NCBI GenBank assembly: GCA_028284765.1
Contig: JANQRA010000014.1
Coordinates: 97,574-161,573, forward strand
Direction: 5' to 3'
DNA from: Acidimicrobiia bacterium
GTDB taxonomy: Bacteria > Actinomycetota > Acidimicrobiia > Spongiisociales > ZC4RG35
DNA: 64,000 nt
Part shown: positions 18,240-29,134 of the stretch, piece by piece
How positions within the stretch are numbered: the stretch's first letter is position 1
How the letters are laid out: each line of letters begins with the position of its first letter
Position numbers and translations under genes: made by a program
The notes under the pieces: generated by a model
What the model was told of the DNA's origin: nothing
The model's database searches: none
What the model saw: the letters and a program-made list of their open reading frames with translations, nothing else

Positions 18240-21200
18240 ATGGTTTCAGCTCCCCAGACCGCCACCGTTGATGGCAACGAGGCGGCGGCACGCATCGCCC
18301 ACCTTCTGAGCGAGGTCGTGGCGATCTACCCGATCACCCCCGCGTCACCTATGGGAGAACTAGCCGACGCTTGGTCTCACGCAAGTCGTCCCAACCTCTG
18401 GGGTGTCGTCCCCGACGTCGTAGAGATGCAGAGCGAAGGCGGGGCAGCAGGCGCCATCCACGGCGCACTCACGGCCGGAGCACTCAGCACGACCTTCACC
18501 GCTTCACAGGGCTTGCTTCTGATGCTTCCCAACATGTTCAAGATCGCAGGTGAACTGACACCTGCGGTGATCCATGTGGCTGCACGCACCGTTGCCACTC
18601 ATGCCCTCTCGATCTTTGGCGACCACTCCGACGTCATGGCTGCCCGAGCAACGGGTTTTGCCATGCTCAGCTCAGCCTCGGTTCAGGAGGCCCAGGACCT
18701 GGCCCTCGTTTCTCATCTGGCGACCCTCGTGTCGCGGATCCCTTTTCTCCACTTCTTCGATGGCTTCCGGACTTCACATGAGGTCGCAAAGATCGAACTG
18801 ATCGATGATGACGCCGTTCGGAGCCTGGTCGACGAGAACCTCATTGCCGAACACCGGCTTCGAGCGCTGAACCCCAACGCACCGAAGCTGCGAGGCAGCG
18901 CACAAAACCCGGACGTCTTCTTCCAGGCGAGAGAGGCTGCGAACACCTACTACCAACAGGTCCCCGGGATCGTCACCGAAACCATGAGACAACTGGCCGA
19001 GGTGACTGGACGCCAATACGACCTGTTTGAGTACCACGGCGCACCAGACGCGGAGACCGTGATGGTCATCATGGGCTCAGGAGTCGGTGCGACCCGCGAG
19101 GCAGTGGACCGTCTCGTATCCGAAGGGCACAAGGTGGGCTTCGTCCAAGTGCGGCTGTATCGCCCATTCGCCAGTGAGACGTTCGTTGAAACACTGCCCG
19201 ACTCGGTTCGACAAATCGTGGTCATGGATCGGACCAAAGAACCCGGAGCAGTCGGTGAGCCCCTGTACCAGGACGTCGTAGCTGCCCTGGCCGAGGCAGA
19301 CAGAGACATCGACGTGATCGGTGGCCGGTATGGGCTGTCCTCCAAGGAGTACACACCCTCTATGGTCGCCGGCGTTTTCGGCGAGGCGAATTCGGACAAC
19401 CCGAGACGCCACTTCACAGTCGGGATCATCGATGACGTCACAGGCTTGGCGATCGAGCACGACCCAACCTGGTGGTCGGAGCCAAATGATGTCATGCGGG
19501 CTGTCTTCTTCGGTCTCGGATCGGACGGAACAGTTGGTGCCAACAAGAACTCTGTGAAGATCATCGGCACCTCGACCGACCTCCACGCCCAGGGCTACTT
19601 CGTCTACGACTCGAAGAAGTCTGGAGCCCGCACGGTTTCACACCTTCGAGTTTCACCCCGGCCTATCGAGTCGACCTACTTGATCACCGAGGCAGACTTC
19701 GTGGCCATCCACCAGTTCGACTTCTTGTACTCAGGTGACCTCCTGGACGTCGCAGCCGAGGGCGCAACCGTCCTGATCAACAGCCCCTTCGCCGCAGACA
19801 CCATTTGGGATCGTCTCCCGGTGGAGACCCAACGTCAGGTGCTGGACAAAGGGCTCGAGTTGTGGGCCGTCGACGCTGCAGCTGTGGCGACGGATGCTGG
19901 ATTAGGCCGCCGGGTCAACACGGTGCTCCAGACCTGTTTCTTCCACCTCACCGACTTTCTCGAGTCATCTAAGGCTGTCGAGGCCATCAAGGAGTACATC
20001 TCGAAGACTTATGGCAAACGAGGCGCGGTGGTTGTCGCTCGCAACGAAGACGCCGTCGACAGAGCCGTTGCCGGGCTGCACCGCGTCGAGACCGGAGCGG
20101 CCGACAGCTCGAGACGCATCGATTCACCGGTCCCCGAGGTAGCTCCCGACTTCGTCCAGAGAGTCACCGGGATGATGATGGCGGGCAAGGGCGACCTGCT
20201 ACCGGTCTCAGCCCTACCAATCGATGGGACCTTTCCGACAGCTACATCGCAGTGGGAGAAAAGGACTATCGCGCCCGAGATCCCGATCTGGGATGCCGAC
20301 CTGTGCATCGATTGCGGGCGTTGCGCCCTGGTTTGCCCTCACGCCGCCATCCGGTTCAAAGCGTTCGACCCCGGAGTCGAGATACCTGACGGCTTTCTGT
20401 GGAAGGAACCCACAGCCAAGGACCTCGCAGGTAAGAGGGTGACCATCCAAGTGGCACCAGACGATTGCACCGGGTGCGGAATCTGCGTTGAGATCTGCCC
20501 TGCCAAGTCGAAGGAAATGGTCAAGCACAAGGCCATCAACATGGAGCCGATCGCCGAGCATCTCGACCGAGAGCGCCAGAACTTTGAGATCTTCCTGGAC
20601 ATACCCGAGATGGACCGCAGCGAGGTGAACGCTGGCTCCGTCAAAGGCTCACAGCTCTTGCAGCCCCTATTTGAGTTCTCAGGGGCCTGCTCAGGGTGCG
20701 GAGAGACTCCCTATCTGAAGCTGATCACCCAGATGATGGGCGACCGAATGATCGTCGCCAACGCAACCGGTTGCTCGTCGATTTACGGCGGGAATCTCCC
20801 GACGACACCGTGGGCGCAGGACGCTTCAGGGCGTGGCCCGGCCTGGTCCAACAGCCTCTTCGAAGACAACGCTGAGTTCGGTCTAGGCATGAGACTGGCG
20901 ACCGAGGCCCAAAGGGAGGACGCGATCCTTCTCCTGACGGCCCTGGCCCCGGATCTCGGTCAGGTGGCGGTCGACCTGCTGACTCTCCACGCCGAACCTG
21001 ACTACTCCGACCTCGACGGGCTGATCGAGCGCCAGCGCGAACTGGTGGATGCTCTCAGGAAGAAGCTGAGTGAACTTGACGGACCGCTTCCTAGACGGCT
21101 GGAGGGTGTCGCCGACTCCCTGGTCGAGACCAGCGTCTGGATCGTCGGCGGTGACGGCTGGGCGTATGACATCGGGTTTGGCGGCTTGGACCACGTCCTC

Positions 21201-21809
21201 GCCTCCGGACGCAACATCAACATCCTGGTCCTCGACACCGAGGTCTATTCGAACACCGGCGGTCAGGCTTCAAAGGCAACGCCGCGGGCAGCGATCGCCA
21301 AGTTCGCTGCTGGTGGAAAGGCAACCGGGAAGAAGGACCTGGGACAGATAGCCATGTCGTACGGCAACGTCTACGTGGGCCAGATCGCCATGGGTGCGAA
21401 TCCGACACAGACGGTCAAGACAATCGCCGAGGCAGAAGCACACCGCGGTGTGTCACTCATCATCGCCTACAGCCCATGCATCGCCCACGGCCTCGACATG
21501 CGGAACCAGCTGGGCCACCAGAAGGCTGCAACCGACTCGGGCTACTGGCCGCTTTACCGGTACGACCCGGCGAGAGAGATGCAAGGGAATCCCGGCCTCA
21601 GACTCGACAGCCGGGCGCCGACTATCCCCTTCAAGGAGTTCGCTAAGCAAGAGGCACGGTTCGCAATGCTGGGACGAGTCGATCCAGACGGTGCCGATGA
21701 GTTGCTGCGTCAAGCGCAAGCTGACATTGACAACAGGTGGCACCTCTACGAGCAGATGGTCGAAATCCACCGAACAGCCGAATACGCGGAGGTAGAAGAT
21801 GAGTCCTGA
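18240..21809 (+). CDS. nifJ: Pyruvate:ferredoxin (flavodoxin) oxidoreductase
   Basis: A single-chain enzyme of 1189 residues that oxidises pyruvate with CoA to acetyl-CoA and CO2, passing electrons to ferredoxin or flavodoxin. The N-terminal pyruvate-binding domain shows AIYPITPASPMGEL. Two 4Fe-4S motifs follow at about 689 (CIDCGRCALVCP) and 743 (CTGCGICVEICP). The TPP-binding domain at about 971 has GDGWAYDIGFGG and YSNTGGQASKATP. I prefer ATG 18240 over GTG 18159 because the family begins shortly before the DGN motif, and a TACCTT hexamer ends six bases upstream, suggesting a leaderless start. It overlaps the DHOD-like gene by 11 bases. The enzyme implies anaerobic or micro-oxic capability. 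Confidence 0.97.
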   Translation: MVSAPQTATVDGNEAAARIAHLLSEVVAIYPITPASPMGELADAWSHASRPNLWGVVPDVVEMQSEGGAAGAIHGALTAGALSTTFTASQGLLLMLPNMFKIAGELTPAVIHVAARTVATHALSIFGDHSDVMAARATGFAMLSSASVQEAQDLALVSHLATLVSRIPFLHFFDGFRTSHEVAKIELIDDDAVRSLVDENLIAEHRLRALNPNAPKLRGSAQNPDVFFQAREAANTYYQQVPGIVTETMRQLAEVTGRQYDLFEYHGAPDAETVMVIMGSGVGATREAVDRLVSEGHKVGFVQVRLYRPFASETFVETLPDSVRQIVVMDRTKEPGAVGEPLYQDVVAALAEADRDIDVIGGRYGLSSKEYTPSMVAGVFGEANSDNPRRHFTVGIIDDVTGLAIEHDPTWWSEPNDVMRAVFFGLGSDGTVGANKNSVKIIGTSTDLHAQGYFVYDSKKSGARTVSHLRVSPRPIESTYLITEADFVAIHQFDFLYSGDLLDVAAEGATVLINSPFAADTIWDRLPVETQRQVLDKGLELWAVDAAAVATDAGLGRRVNTVLQTCFFHLTDFLESSKAVEAIKEYISKTYGKRGAVVVARNEDAVDRAVAGLHRVETGAADSSRRIDSPVPEVAPDFVQRVTGMMMAGKGDLLPVSALPIDGTFPTATSQWEKRTIAPEIPIWDADLCIDCGRCALVCPHAAIRFKAFDPGVEIPDGFLWKEPTAKDLAGKRVTIQVAPDDCTGCGICVEICPAKSKEMVKHKAINMEPIAEHLDRERQNFEIFLDIPEMDRSEVNAGSVKGSQLLQPLFEFSGACSGCGETPYLKLITQMMGDRMIVANATGCSSIYGGNLPTTPWAQDASGRGPAWSNSLFEDNAEFGLGMRLATEAQREDAILLLTALAPDLGQVAVDLLTLHAEPDYSDLDGLIERQRELVDALRKKLSELDGPLPRRLEGVADSLVETSVWIVGGDGWAYDIGFGGLDHVLASGRNINILVLDTEVYSNTGGQASKATPRAAIAKFAAGGKATGKKDLGQIAMSYGNVYVGQIAMGANPTQTVKTIAEAEAHRGVSLIIAYSPCIAHGLDMRNQLGHQKAATDSGYWPLYRYDPAREMQGNPGLRLDSRAPTIPFKEFAKQEARFAMLGRVDPDGADELLRQAQADIDNRWHLYEQMVEIHRTAEYAEVEDES

Positions 21810-22806
21810 CCTATCCACGACGTACCTGGGACTGTCTCTCGGGCATCCGGTCGTTCCATCGGCCTCTCCCGCGACAGGTGACCTCGACCACATCCATGCG
21901 CTCGTGGAGGCAGGAGCACCAGCCGTGGTGCTACCGAGCCTGTTCGAGGAGCAGATCGAGCACAACGCAATGGCGGTCCACCACAGCTTGGAGTTGGGCG
22001 CCGACGGATTCGCCGAGACGCCGGAGGGGTTCTTTCCGCAACTCGACGACTACAACACCGGCCCCGAGGACTACCTGGAGCTGATTCGTGGGGCCAAGGC
22101 CGAAACTGACATCCCGGTGATTGCAAGCCTCAACGGGACCACCACCGGTGGCTGGACGCTGTATGCGCGGATCCTCGCCGATGAGGGAGTCGACGCCCTC
22201 GAGGTGAACACCTATCGGCTGTCGGCGAACGTCGACGAGAAGGCAAAACACGTCGAAGACTCCTACCTGCGCCTGGTCGAGGCGATCAAGGCGACAACCG
22301 ATCTGCCGCTGGCACTCAAGGTCGGCCCCTACTTCTCCTCAACCGCCAATGTGGCTCGCAGGCTCGCCGACGCCGGTGTCGACGGCCTGGTCATCTTCAA
22401 CCGCTTCTATCAACCGGACATCGACATCGAGAATCTCGAGGTGGTGCCAAGCCTGTCTCTATCCGAACCTTCGGAGCTGAGGTTGGTGTTGCGGTGGTTG
22501 GCCATACTGCATGGTCGGATCGGTTGTGACCTTGCGGCAACGACCGGAATCCACACCACTGAAGACGCAGTGAAGGCGACTCTCGCAGGGGCAACGGTCA
22601 CGATGATGGCGTCGGCCTTGCTCCGCCACGGACCTGGGAGGCTGACCGAAGTGGTCAACGGTCTCGAGACCTGGCTGGCTGAACGCGAGTATGAGTCTGT
22701 CGCCCAGGCCCGGGGAAGCATGAGCCATTCGGCGGTCCCGGATCCCAGCGCATACGAGCGGGCCGGGTACATGCAGACTCTGACGTCTTACGCACCCACC
22801 TGGTAG
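21799..22806 (+). CDS. Dihydroorotate dehydrogenase-like protein
   Basis: A 335-residue TIM-barrel flavoprotein of the class 1 DHOD superfamily (LGLSLGHPVVPSASPATGD at the start; DIPVIASLNGTT; LEVNTYRLSAN; LALKVGPYFS; LVIFNRFYQP). This subgroup is commonly encoded beside nifJ and is not the pyrimidine-pathway PyrD proper. It overlaps the nifJ end by 11 bases, implying coupled translation. Known family: FMN-binding fold and a loop where PyrD has a cysteine or serine base. The physiological reaction of the nifJ-linked group is not established; an accessory redox role is inferred from linkage. Confidence 0.85.
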   Translation: MSPDLSTTYLGLSLGHPVVPSASPATGDLDHIHALVEAGAPAVVLPSLFEEQIEHNAMAVHHSLELGADGFAETPEGFFPQLDDYNTGPEDYLELIRGAKAETDIPVIASLNGTTTGGWTLYARILADEGVDALEVNTYRLSANVDEKAKHVEDSYLRLVEAIKATTDLPLALKVGPYFSSTANVARRLADAGVDGLVIFNRFYQPDIDIENLEVVPSLSLSEPSELRLVLRWLAILHGRIGCDLAATTGIHTTEDAVKATLAGATVTMMASALLRHGPGRLTEVVNGLETWLAEREYESVAQARGSMSHSAVPDPSAYERAGYMQTLTSYAPTW

Positions 22807-22810
22807 CCAA

Positions 22811-23161
22811 TCAGCCGTCGGTTATCGCTGGCTCTTCCCATTTGATGGGGGAAGCGTCGCCCCAGAGTCGCTCCAACGAATAGAAGTCGCGAGGGCCACT
22901 CTGGAAGATGTGGACGATGATGTCCCCGTAGTCAACGAGTACCCACTCCCCTTCGGTCCGGCCCTCGACGCGGAGCGGCTTCAGGTCACGAGTCTCGCCG
23001 ATCTTCTCTTCCACATGATCGGCCAACGCCTGAACGTTGGTGCGTGACGAGCCGGTGGCGATGACAAATACGTCTGAGAGGAAGAAGGACTCTTCGACGT
23101 CGAGCAGCACGATGTCTGTTCCGTTCTTGGCGAAGATGGCGTCAGCCGCCACTCTGGCCAA
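22811..23161 (-). CDS. rsfS: Ribosome silencing factor RsfS (Iojap family)
   Basis: A 116-residue protein that binds L14 on the large ribosomal subunit and blocks joining with the small one during starvation. Family motifs are clear: DIVLLDVEESFFLSDVFVIATG, then WVLVDYGDIIVHIF and DFYSLERLWGDA. The start shown is TTG; the frame remains open upstream without ATG or GTG, and an AGGAGG lies about 27 bases further up, so the true start is uncertain. It follows nadD on the same strand, a usual pairing. Confidence 0.92.
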   Translation of the reverse strand: MARVAADAIFAKNGTDIVLLDVEESFFLSDVFVIATGSSRTNVQALADHVEEKIGETRDLKPLRVEGRTEGEWVLVDYGDIIVHIFQSGPRDFYSLERLWGDASPIKWEEPAITDG

Positions 23162-23220
23162 TTCGACACTCTGCTCTACGACGGGTCCTCCTGGATTCGT
23201 GTGGCCACAACCATATCGTT

Positions 23221-23784
23221 CTACAGGACTTGCGTGTACAGGTGGTTCGACCTGATGTAGTCGTGAACTTCTCTGGTCACCAGATACCTAAACGGCCTTC
23301 CGTCAGCGACGCGTGCCCGAATGTCGGTCGCACTCACCTCGAGCAGGCCCATTTCGATCGATTGACCGTGGGAGCCATCGAACTCATGACCCCCGGGGCG
23401 AGGGGCAATCAGAATGCTCACGCGCTCGATCACGTCACTCGCCCGATGCCACGTATGGATCCCCGCCATTGCATCGGCACCTAGGATCAGATAGAGCTCC
23501 TCGTCTTGGGGGAACGACTCGAGGGTGTCGATGGTGTAGGTGGGTCCGGAGCGGACCAACTCACGGTCGTCGACGTCAATTCCTTCGACCCCCTCTACTG
23601 CGCGCCGAACCATTTCAAAACGATGAGGCCCCGCAGTGATTTGTCGACCAGCCTTTTGCCATGGCTCACCGGCCGGTATGAGGAGCACCCGATCGAGGCG
23701 GAACTGATGGAGTGCGCTTTCGGCGGCGTGGAGATGAGCGACGTGGATCGGATCGAATGTTCCGCCGAGGATTCCGGTTCGCAC
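23221..23784 (-). CDS. nadD: Nicotinate-nucleotide adenylyltransferase
   Basis: A 187-residue enzyme that transfers AMP from ATP to nicotinate mononucleotide in NAD synthesis. The nucleotidyltransferase signature GILGGTFDPIHVAHL is at residues 4-18 and the second motif EVSATDIRARV near residue 150 (the ISSTxIR site). I chose GTG 23784 because the fold begins at once; the frame extends 60 codons further upstream with unlikely composition. That start lies inside the neighbouring M23 frame, giving an unusually long overlap. rsfS follows. Confidence 0.93.
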   Translation of the reverse strand: MRTGILGGTFDPIHVAHLHAAESALHQFRLDRVLLIPAGEPWQKAGRQITAGPHRFEMVRRAVEGVEGIDVDDRELVRSGPTYTIDTLESFPQDEELYLILGADAMAGIHTWHRASDVIERVSILIAPRPGGHEFDGSHGQSIEMGLLEVSATDIRARVADGRPFRYLVTREVHDYIRSNHLYTQVL

Positions 23785-24235
23785 GTGGACGAGGATAGGG
23801 CTGCGGAGGAGGCAGCAAGCGCAGCGCTCTGGTGATCTCGGTCTGCACACAGCCCATCTGAGTCGCAGGATCGACATAGCGGCCGTTGATACGTGTCGAC
23901 ATATGAACCGCTGGTACACCATCATGCACGCCCGCTCTACCGACAATCTGGCCAGCGACAACACGTTGGCCCGTCCCGACTTCGATCGACGCTAGATACG
24001 ACACAGAGATTTTCAGGCCGTCAATCGGCTGGATTGTGACGGTGTTCATCCCGGCGACTGATCCGGCGAATGTGACCAGACCAGCTACCGGCGCTTTCAC
24101 CTCCTCCCCCAGGTCCGCCGCGTAGTCGACGCCCCAGTGCCCTCCGTAATTCCCGATTGGGGAATACGGGGCAATCACCGGCCCGTTTACCGGTGGACTT
24201 AGACATACCGCGGCGACCGCGAGAACGGCAAACAT
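23666..24235 (-). CDS. Secreted M23/LytM-like protein lacking canonical catalytic histidines
   Basis: The frame gives 189 residues. It starts MFAVLAVAAVCLSPPV, a short signal peptide, behind GGGAGAG. A lysostaphin-type domain covers about 18-130: HWGVDYAA keeps the H and D zinc ligands, and VHMSTRINGRYVDP keeps the last ligand. The first histidine of the usual HxH is alanine and no YxH histidine is seen, so hydrolase activity is doubtful. The last 39 residues are Arg/Pro-rich and run antiphase through the nadD start, a 119-base overlap. Possibly a degenerate domain that binds cell wall or regulates another hydrolase. Confidence 0.75.
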   Translation of the reverse strand: MFAVLAVAAVCLSPPVNGPVIAPYSPIGNYGGHWGVDYAADLGEEVKAPVAGLVTFAGSVAGMNTVTIQPIDGLKISVSYLASIEVGTGQRVVAGQIVGRAGVHDGVPAVHMSTRINGRYVDPATQMGCVQTEITRALRLLPPPQPYPRPRANRNPRRNIRSDPRRSSPRRRKRTPSVPPRSGAPHTGR

Positions 24236-24316
24236 CTCTCCCTCACGAACGTATAGAGCCGTGAATTCAGCGTCCAGAGGGTTGACCGCTATTTTCGGTC
24301 GCTACGAAGGAGAAAC

Positions 24317-26346
<2,030 letters not shown>

Positions 26347-26356
26347 ATCAGGATCC

Positions 26357-26397
26357 GAAGTGTGATGACCGTGGGCCAGCAACGGTCATCACACTTC
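26357..26397. terminator. Bidirectional terminator between gap and the nos operon
   Basis: A perfect 16-bp stem (26357-26372 pairing with 26382-26397) with a 9-base loop sits between the convergent gap and cytochrome genes. There is no long T tract, so it may work as an I-shaped actinobacterial terminator. Confidence 0.8.
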
Positions 26398-26423
26398 AGT
26401 CGCCCGAGGATCGAAGACGGCCG

Positions 26424-26825
26424 CTAGTTGCCCGGGAGTGTCCGCAAGTAGGCCGTGATGTCCGCCATGTCGCTATCGGTCAGCGACGGGTTACCACCCT
26501 TCGGAGGCATGTCGATACCCGCCATGTTGTCAGGGTCGCCTGCGGGCCGGCCCTCCTTGAGGAAGGCAATCACCTCGGCATCGCTCCGAGAGTTCAAGAA
26601 CTCACTGTTCGTGAGGTCTTTACCGAGTCCCTCGATGCCTTTGGCATCAGGGCCGTGACATGCCACGCATGAGGAGGAGTAAGTCTCCTCTCCTGCAACC
26701 GCATCTCCCGCCACCGGTGCCGTTGTTGCATCCGTACCGCCGTCGTCGTTCCCGTCGCTACCGCCACCGCCACAGGCGGCGAGTACCAGGGCCAAAACGG
26801 CCATAAGGCTCAGCAATCGTTTCAT
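26424..26825 (-). CDS. Lipoprotein class I cytochrome c of the nos operon
   Basis: A 133-residue secreted c-type cytochrome. The N-terminus MKRLLSLMAVLALVLAAC is a lipoprotein signal (Cys18), followed by a Gly/Asp linker, the haem motif CVACH at 53-57 and a likely methionine ligand in DMPPKGG (M106). The ATG at 26825 has AGGAGAG upstream; the longer frame runs into the His-rich tail of nosL. As the last gene of the nos operon it probably donates electrons to NosZ at the outer face of the membrane. This role is inferred from position. Confidence 0.9.
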   Translation of the reverse strand: MKRLLSLMAVLALVLAACGGGGSDGNDDGGTDATTAPVAGDAVAGEETYSSSCVACHGPDAKGIEGLGKDLTNSEFLNSRSDAEVIAFLKEGRPAGDPDNMAGIDMPPKGGNPSLTDSDMADITAYLRTLPGN

Positions 26826-26853
26826 CGCTCTCCTATCTGTTTCTCTTGAAATC

Positions 26854-27420
26854 TCAGCCATCGTGATCGTGACCTTCATGGTCGTCATGATCCATGTCTT
26901 CATGGTCGTGACCTTCATGGTCGTCATGATCCATGTCGTGGTGATGGTGACCCACACGCCCGTCGATCGTCGGAAGTTGCTTGACCGTCTCCCAAGTGAT
27001 CACTTCGCCATCGAGCTCCATGGCCACTGCATGTGCCGCCTCTTCGGTGGCAAAGGCGAGAATCCCATGTCCCATCGGCGAACTGACACCAAGAGTGGGG
27101 ACATAGTGAGCGGTCGGGGCATCGATCAAGACCTCATCGTTGAAGTCACTGACCCAGACTGTTGCCTCGTCGAGAACACTTCGCTCCCGGGCGTAGAGGA
27201 TTAGGTCGCCCAGATCATCGAACTTTGCCTCGGTCCCATCAGGCAGCCGATAGGTGGCGGCAAATCTTGGGTCATCGATGATCATCCCGCATTCGATGCA
27301 GATGTCGCGTCCGTAGTTGATCTCTGGTGGACCGTCGCTCGCAGAAGCTTCACCGCAGGCCGCTGGGAGAACGCCAACCGCCAGCAGCAGAAGCGCCATC
27401 AGGAATCTCATCTTGTTCAT
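26854..27420 (-). CDS. nosL: NosL-like copper chaperone lipoprotein with His-rich tail
   Basis: A 188-residue lipoprotein (lipobox LPAAC, Cys22) with a NosL domain (CIECGMIIDDPRFAATY, then a KFDDLGDLILYAR segment). NosL binds Cu(I) and feeds the NosZ copper centres. The C-terminus is an added His/Asp tail built from two near-identical 13-residue units (DMDHDDHEGHDHE), which should bind copper or zinc. Its start overlaps nosY by four bases. The tail is encoded by a 39-base tandem repeat and is unusual in the family, whose members normally end after the domain. Confidence 0.9.
   Translation of the reverse strand: MNKMRFLMALLLLAVGVLPAACGEASASDGPPEINYGRDICIECGMIIDDPRFAATYRLPDGTEAKFDDLGDLILYARERSVLDEATVWVSDFNDEVLIDAPTAHYVPTLGVSSPMGHGILAFATEEAAHAVAMELDGEVITWETVKQLPTIDGRVGHHHHDMDHDDHEGHDHEDMDHDDHEGHDHDG
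26866..26943 (-). repeat. 39-bp tandem repeat encoding the NosL His-rich tail
   Basis: Two almost identical 39-base units (for example GTGACCTTCATGG at 26869 and again at 26908) encode the 13-residue His/Asp repeats. In-frame copy change would alter the number of metal-binding residues. Confidence 0.75.
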
Positions 27421-28283
27421 AGGTCAGCCTTTCCCCTGAATCGCTGCCAAGCCGCCAAGACAGGCAGGGCGAGCCAAAGCAGCAGGACAATCAACAGCGA
27501 CAAATCGAGGTTGTCGCCCAAGGTGTCCACGGCGTAGACACCGGCGGGACCCAGCGCATCGAGGGAACCCGCAAAAGCAGTGAGTGCGAGGAGCCGGAAG
27601 GCCTCGACCGGGTTGGCGAGAGCTGTGAAGAAGAGAACTGAGACCGGCATGTTGGTTGCCGCCGCCGTCCCCATGACCCCTAGGTCGCCGATGAACACCA
27701 GAATCAGCCAGACGAACACGGCAACTCCCAGCGCGGCGCTCGACCGCTTGGCGAACGTGCTGATGAGCATGCCGATGCCGAGCATTGCCATCGCCAGCAG
27801 CCAAGAGGCGAAGGCAATCCAGGCGAAGGTTGCGGTCCCGTCGGTCACCCCGCGTGAGATGGTGAGAACGCCTGCCGCTCCAAAACCGGCGGTTGTGGCG
27901 ACGGCGAGGACCGCGCTGTTGCCCAGATACAGACCCCAAAAAGCCTCGGTGCGGCTGATGGGGTGGCTCATGAGGAACCTGAGTGCTCCCGTTTCCCGCT
28001 GAGCCGCGATGCTCAACGCACCGAGAGTGAGCGCCATCAACGGCACGATTATCTGAACCAGCGTCACTAGCGACGCGGCGGTCCGACCAAACCCGGCCTG
28101 TCCCCCGATTCGTGTCGAGGGCAGTGCGACCAACACGAGGATGAGAGCGAGGCCGACAAAAGCCAGCACCCACATCCAGAACCATCGGCTGGTCACGGAG
28201 CTGCGCAGCTCCTTGCGAGCGACTCTGAGGATGGTTGTCATCTCCGGGCGCTCGGTGATGACTCGATCGGCCGTCATGGTCAT
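27417..28283 (-). CDS. nosY: NosY-type ABC transporter permease
   Basis: A 288-residue integral membrane protein with about six transmembrane segments, of the ABC-2 type found in nos clusters (VARKELRSSVTSRWFW at the start; SIAAQRETGALRFLMSHPISR in a cytoplasmic loop). With NosF and NosD it is needed for maturation of the NosZ copper sulphide centre. The ATG at 28283 lies behind GGAGG and overlaps the nosF stop by four bases; it overlaps nosL by four at its end. The frame upstream of 28283 is the antiphase shadow of nosF. Confidence 0.9.
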   Translation of the reverse strand: MTMTADRVITERPEMTTILRVARKELRSSVTSRWFWMWVLAFVGLALILVLVALPSTRIGGQAGFGRTAASLVTLVQIIVPLMALTLGALSIAAQRETGALRFLMSHPISRTEAFWGLYLGNSAVLAVATTAGFGAAGVLTISRGVTDGTATFAWIAFASWLLAMAMLGIGMLISTFAKRSSAALGVAVFVWLILVFIGDLGVMGTAAATNMPVSVLFFTALANPVEAFRLLALTAFAGSLDALGPAGVYAVDTLGDNLDLSLLIVLLLWLALPVLAAWQRFRGKADL

Positions 28284-29134
28284 CGCCACACCTCCAAGTC
28301 CTCGATCTCGATGCCAGCCTCGGCGAGGGCAGTGACTGCCATCCCCTTCTGCTGGGCCGATACCTCGACCAGCACACCCTGAGAGTTCATCCGGGCGCTG
28401 AAGCCTGCCTCTGTGAGGACGGTCTGGGCCTGGGCGGCCTGGTCTTTGGAAGTGATCAGATGCAGCCATGCGCTGATACCGAGACGCTCGGCCAGGTCAT
28501 GAGGCGCACACTCGGTCACGACCACCCCCGCCTCCATCGCAATGACACGATCTACCAGCATGCCCACCTCTTCGAGGTGGTGTGAGGTGACCACGAGGGT
28601 CCGGCCCTGGTGCTTGAGGTCGTCAAGGAGCCTTATCGTCGATTCACGGGCCCCGGCATCGAGATTCGACGTCGGCTCATCGAGAAGGAGGATCGGTGGG
28701 TCGGGAGCCAGGGCTGTGGCCAACCCCAGTCGTTGTTTCAAACCACCCGAAAGCTCCCGCACGAGCTTCTGCTGATGGTCCTCGAGGCCGATCATCTCGA
28801 CCACCTCGTCAACCCGCTCGGGCGCGATGCCTCGGAGAGATGCCGAGTAGTCGAGGAGGTCGATGACCACCATGTCGTCGTAGAAAGAGAGTTCCTGGGG
28901 CACGTATCCGATGAGGCTTCGAACCGCCTTACCATCGTCTTTGGCATCCATCCCGTTGACGGTGATCGTTCCGTCATATGAGACCAGTCCAAGAAGGCAC
29001 CGGATCACGGTGGTCTTGCCTGCCCCGTTCGGCCCCCAGAGAGCAACCGAATCGCCCTGTTCGATGGTCACGTCGAAGTCATCGACAACAACCAGATCTC
29101 CGTAGGCCTTGGTAAGCCCGCTGACTTCGATCAT
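28280..29134 (-). CDS. nosF: NosF-type ABC transporter ATPase
   Basis: A 284-residue ATP-binding subunit: Walker A WGPNGAGKTTV (34-44), Q loop YVPQELSFY, signature LSGGLKQRLGLA, Walker B ILLLDEPTSNLD and the H loop TSHHLEE. It pairs with NosY and the periplasmic-type NosD. The start overlaps nosD by four bases and the end overlaps nosY by four, so the subunits are probably made in fixed ratio. The C-terminal domain of about 60 residues resembles that of other NosF proteins. Confidence 0.92.
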   Translation of the reverse strand: MIEVSGLTKAYGDLVVVDDFDVTIEQGDSVALWGPNGAGKTTVIRCLLGLVSYDGTITVNGMDAKDDGKAVRSLIGYVPQELSFYDDMVVIDLLDYSASLRGIAPERVDEVVEMIGLEDHQQKLVRELSGGLKQRLGLATALAPDPPILLLDEPTSNLDAGARESTIRLLDDLKHQGRTLVVTSHHLEEVGMLVDRVIAMEAGVVVTECAPHDLAERLGISAWLHLITSKDQAAQAQTVLTEAGFSARMNSQGVLVEVSAQQKGMAVTALAEAGIEIEDLEVWR

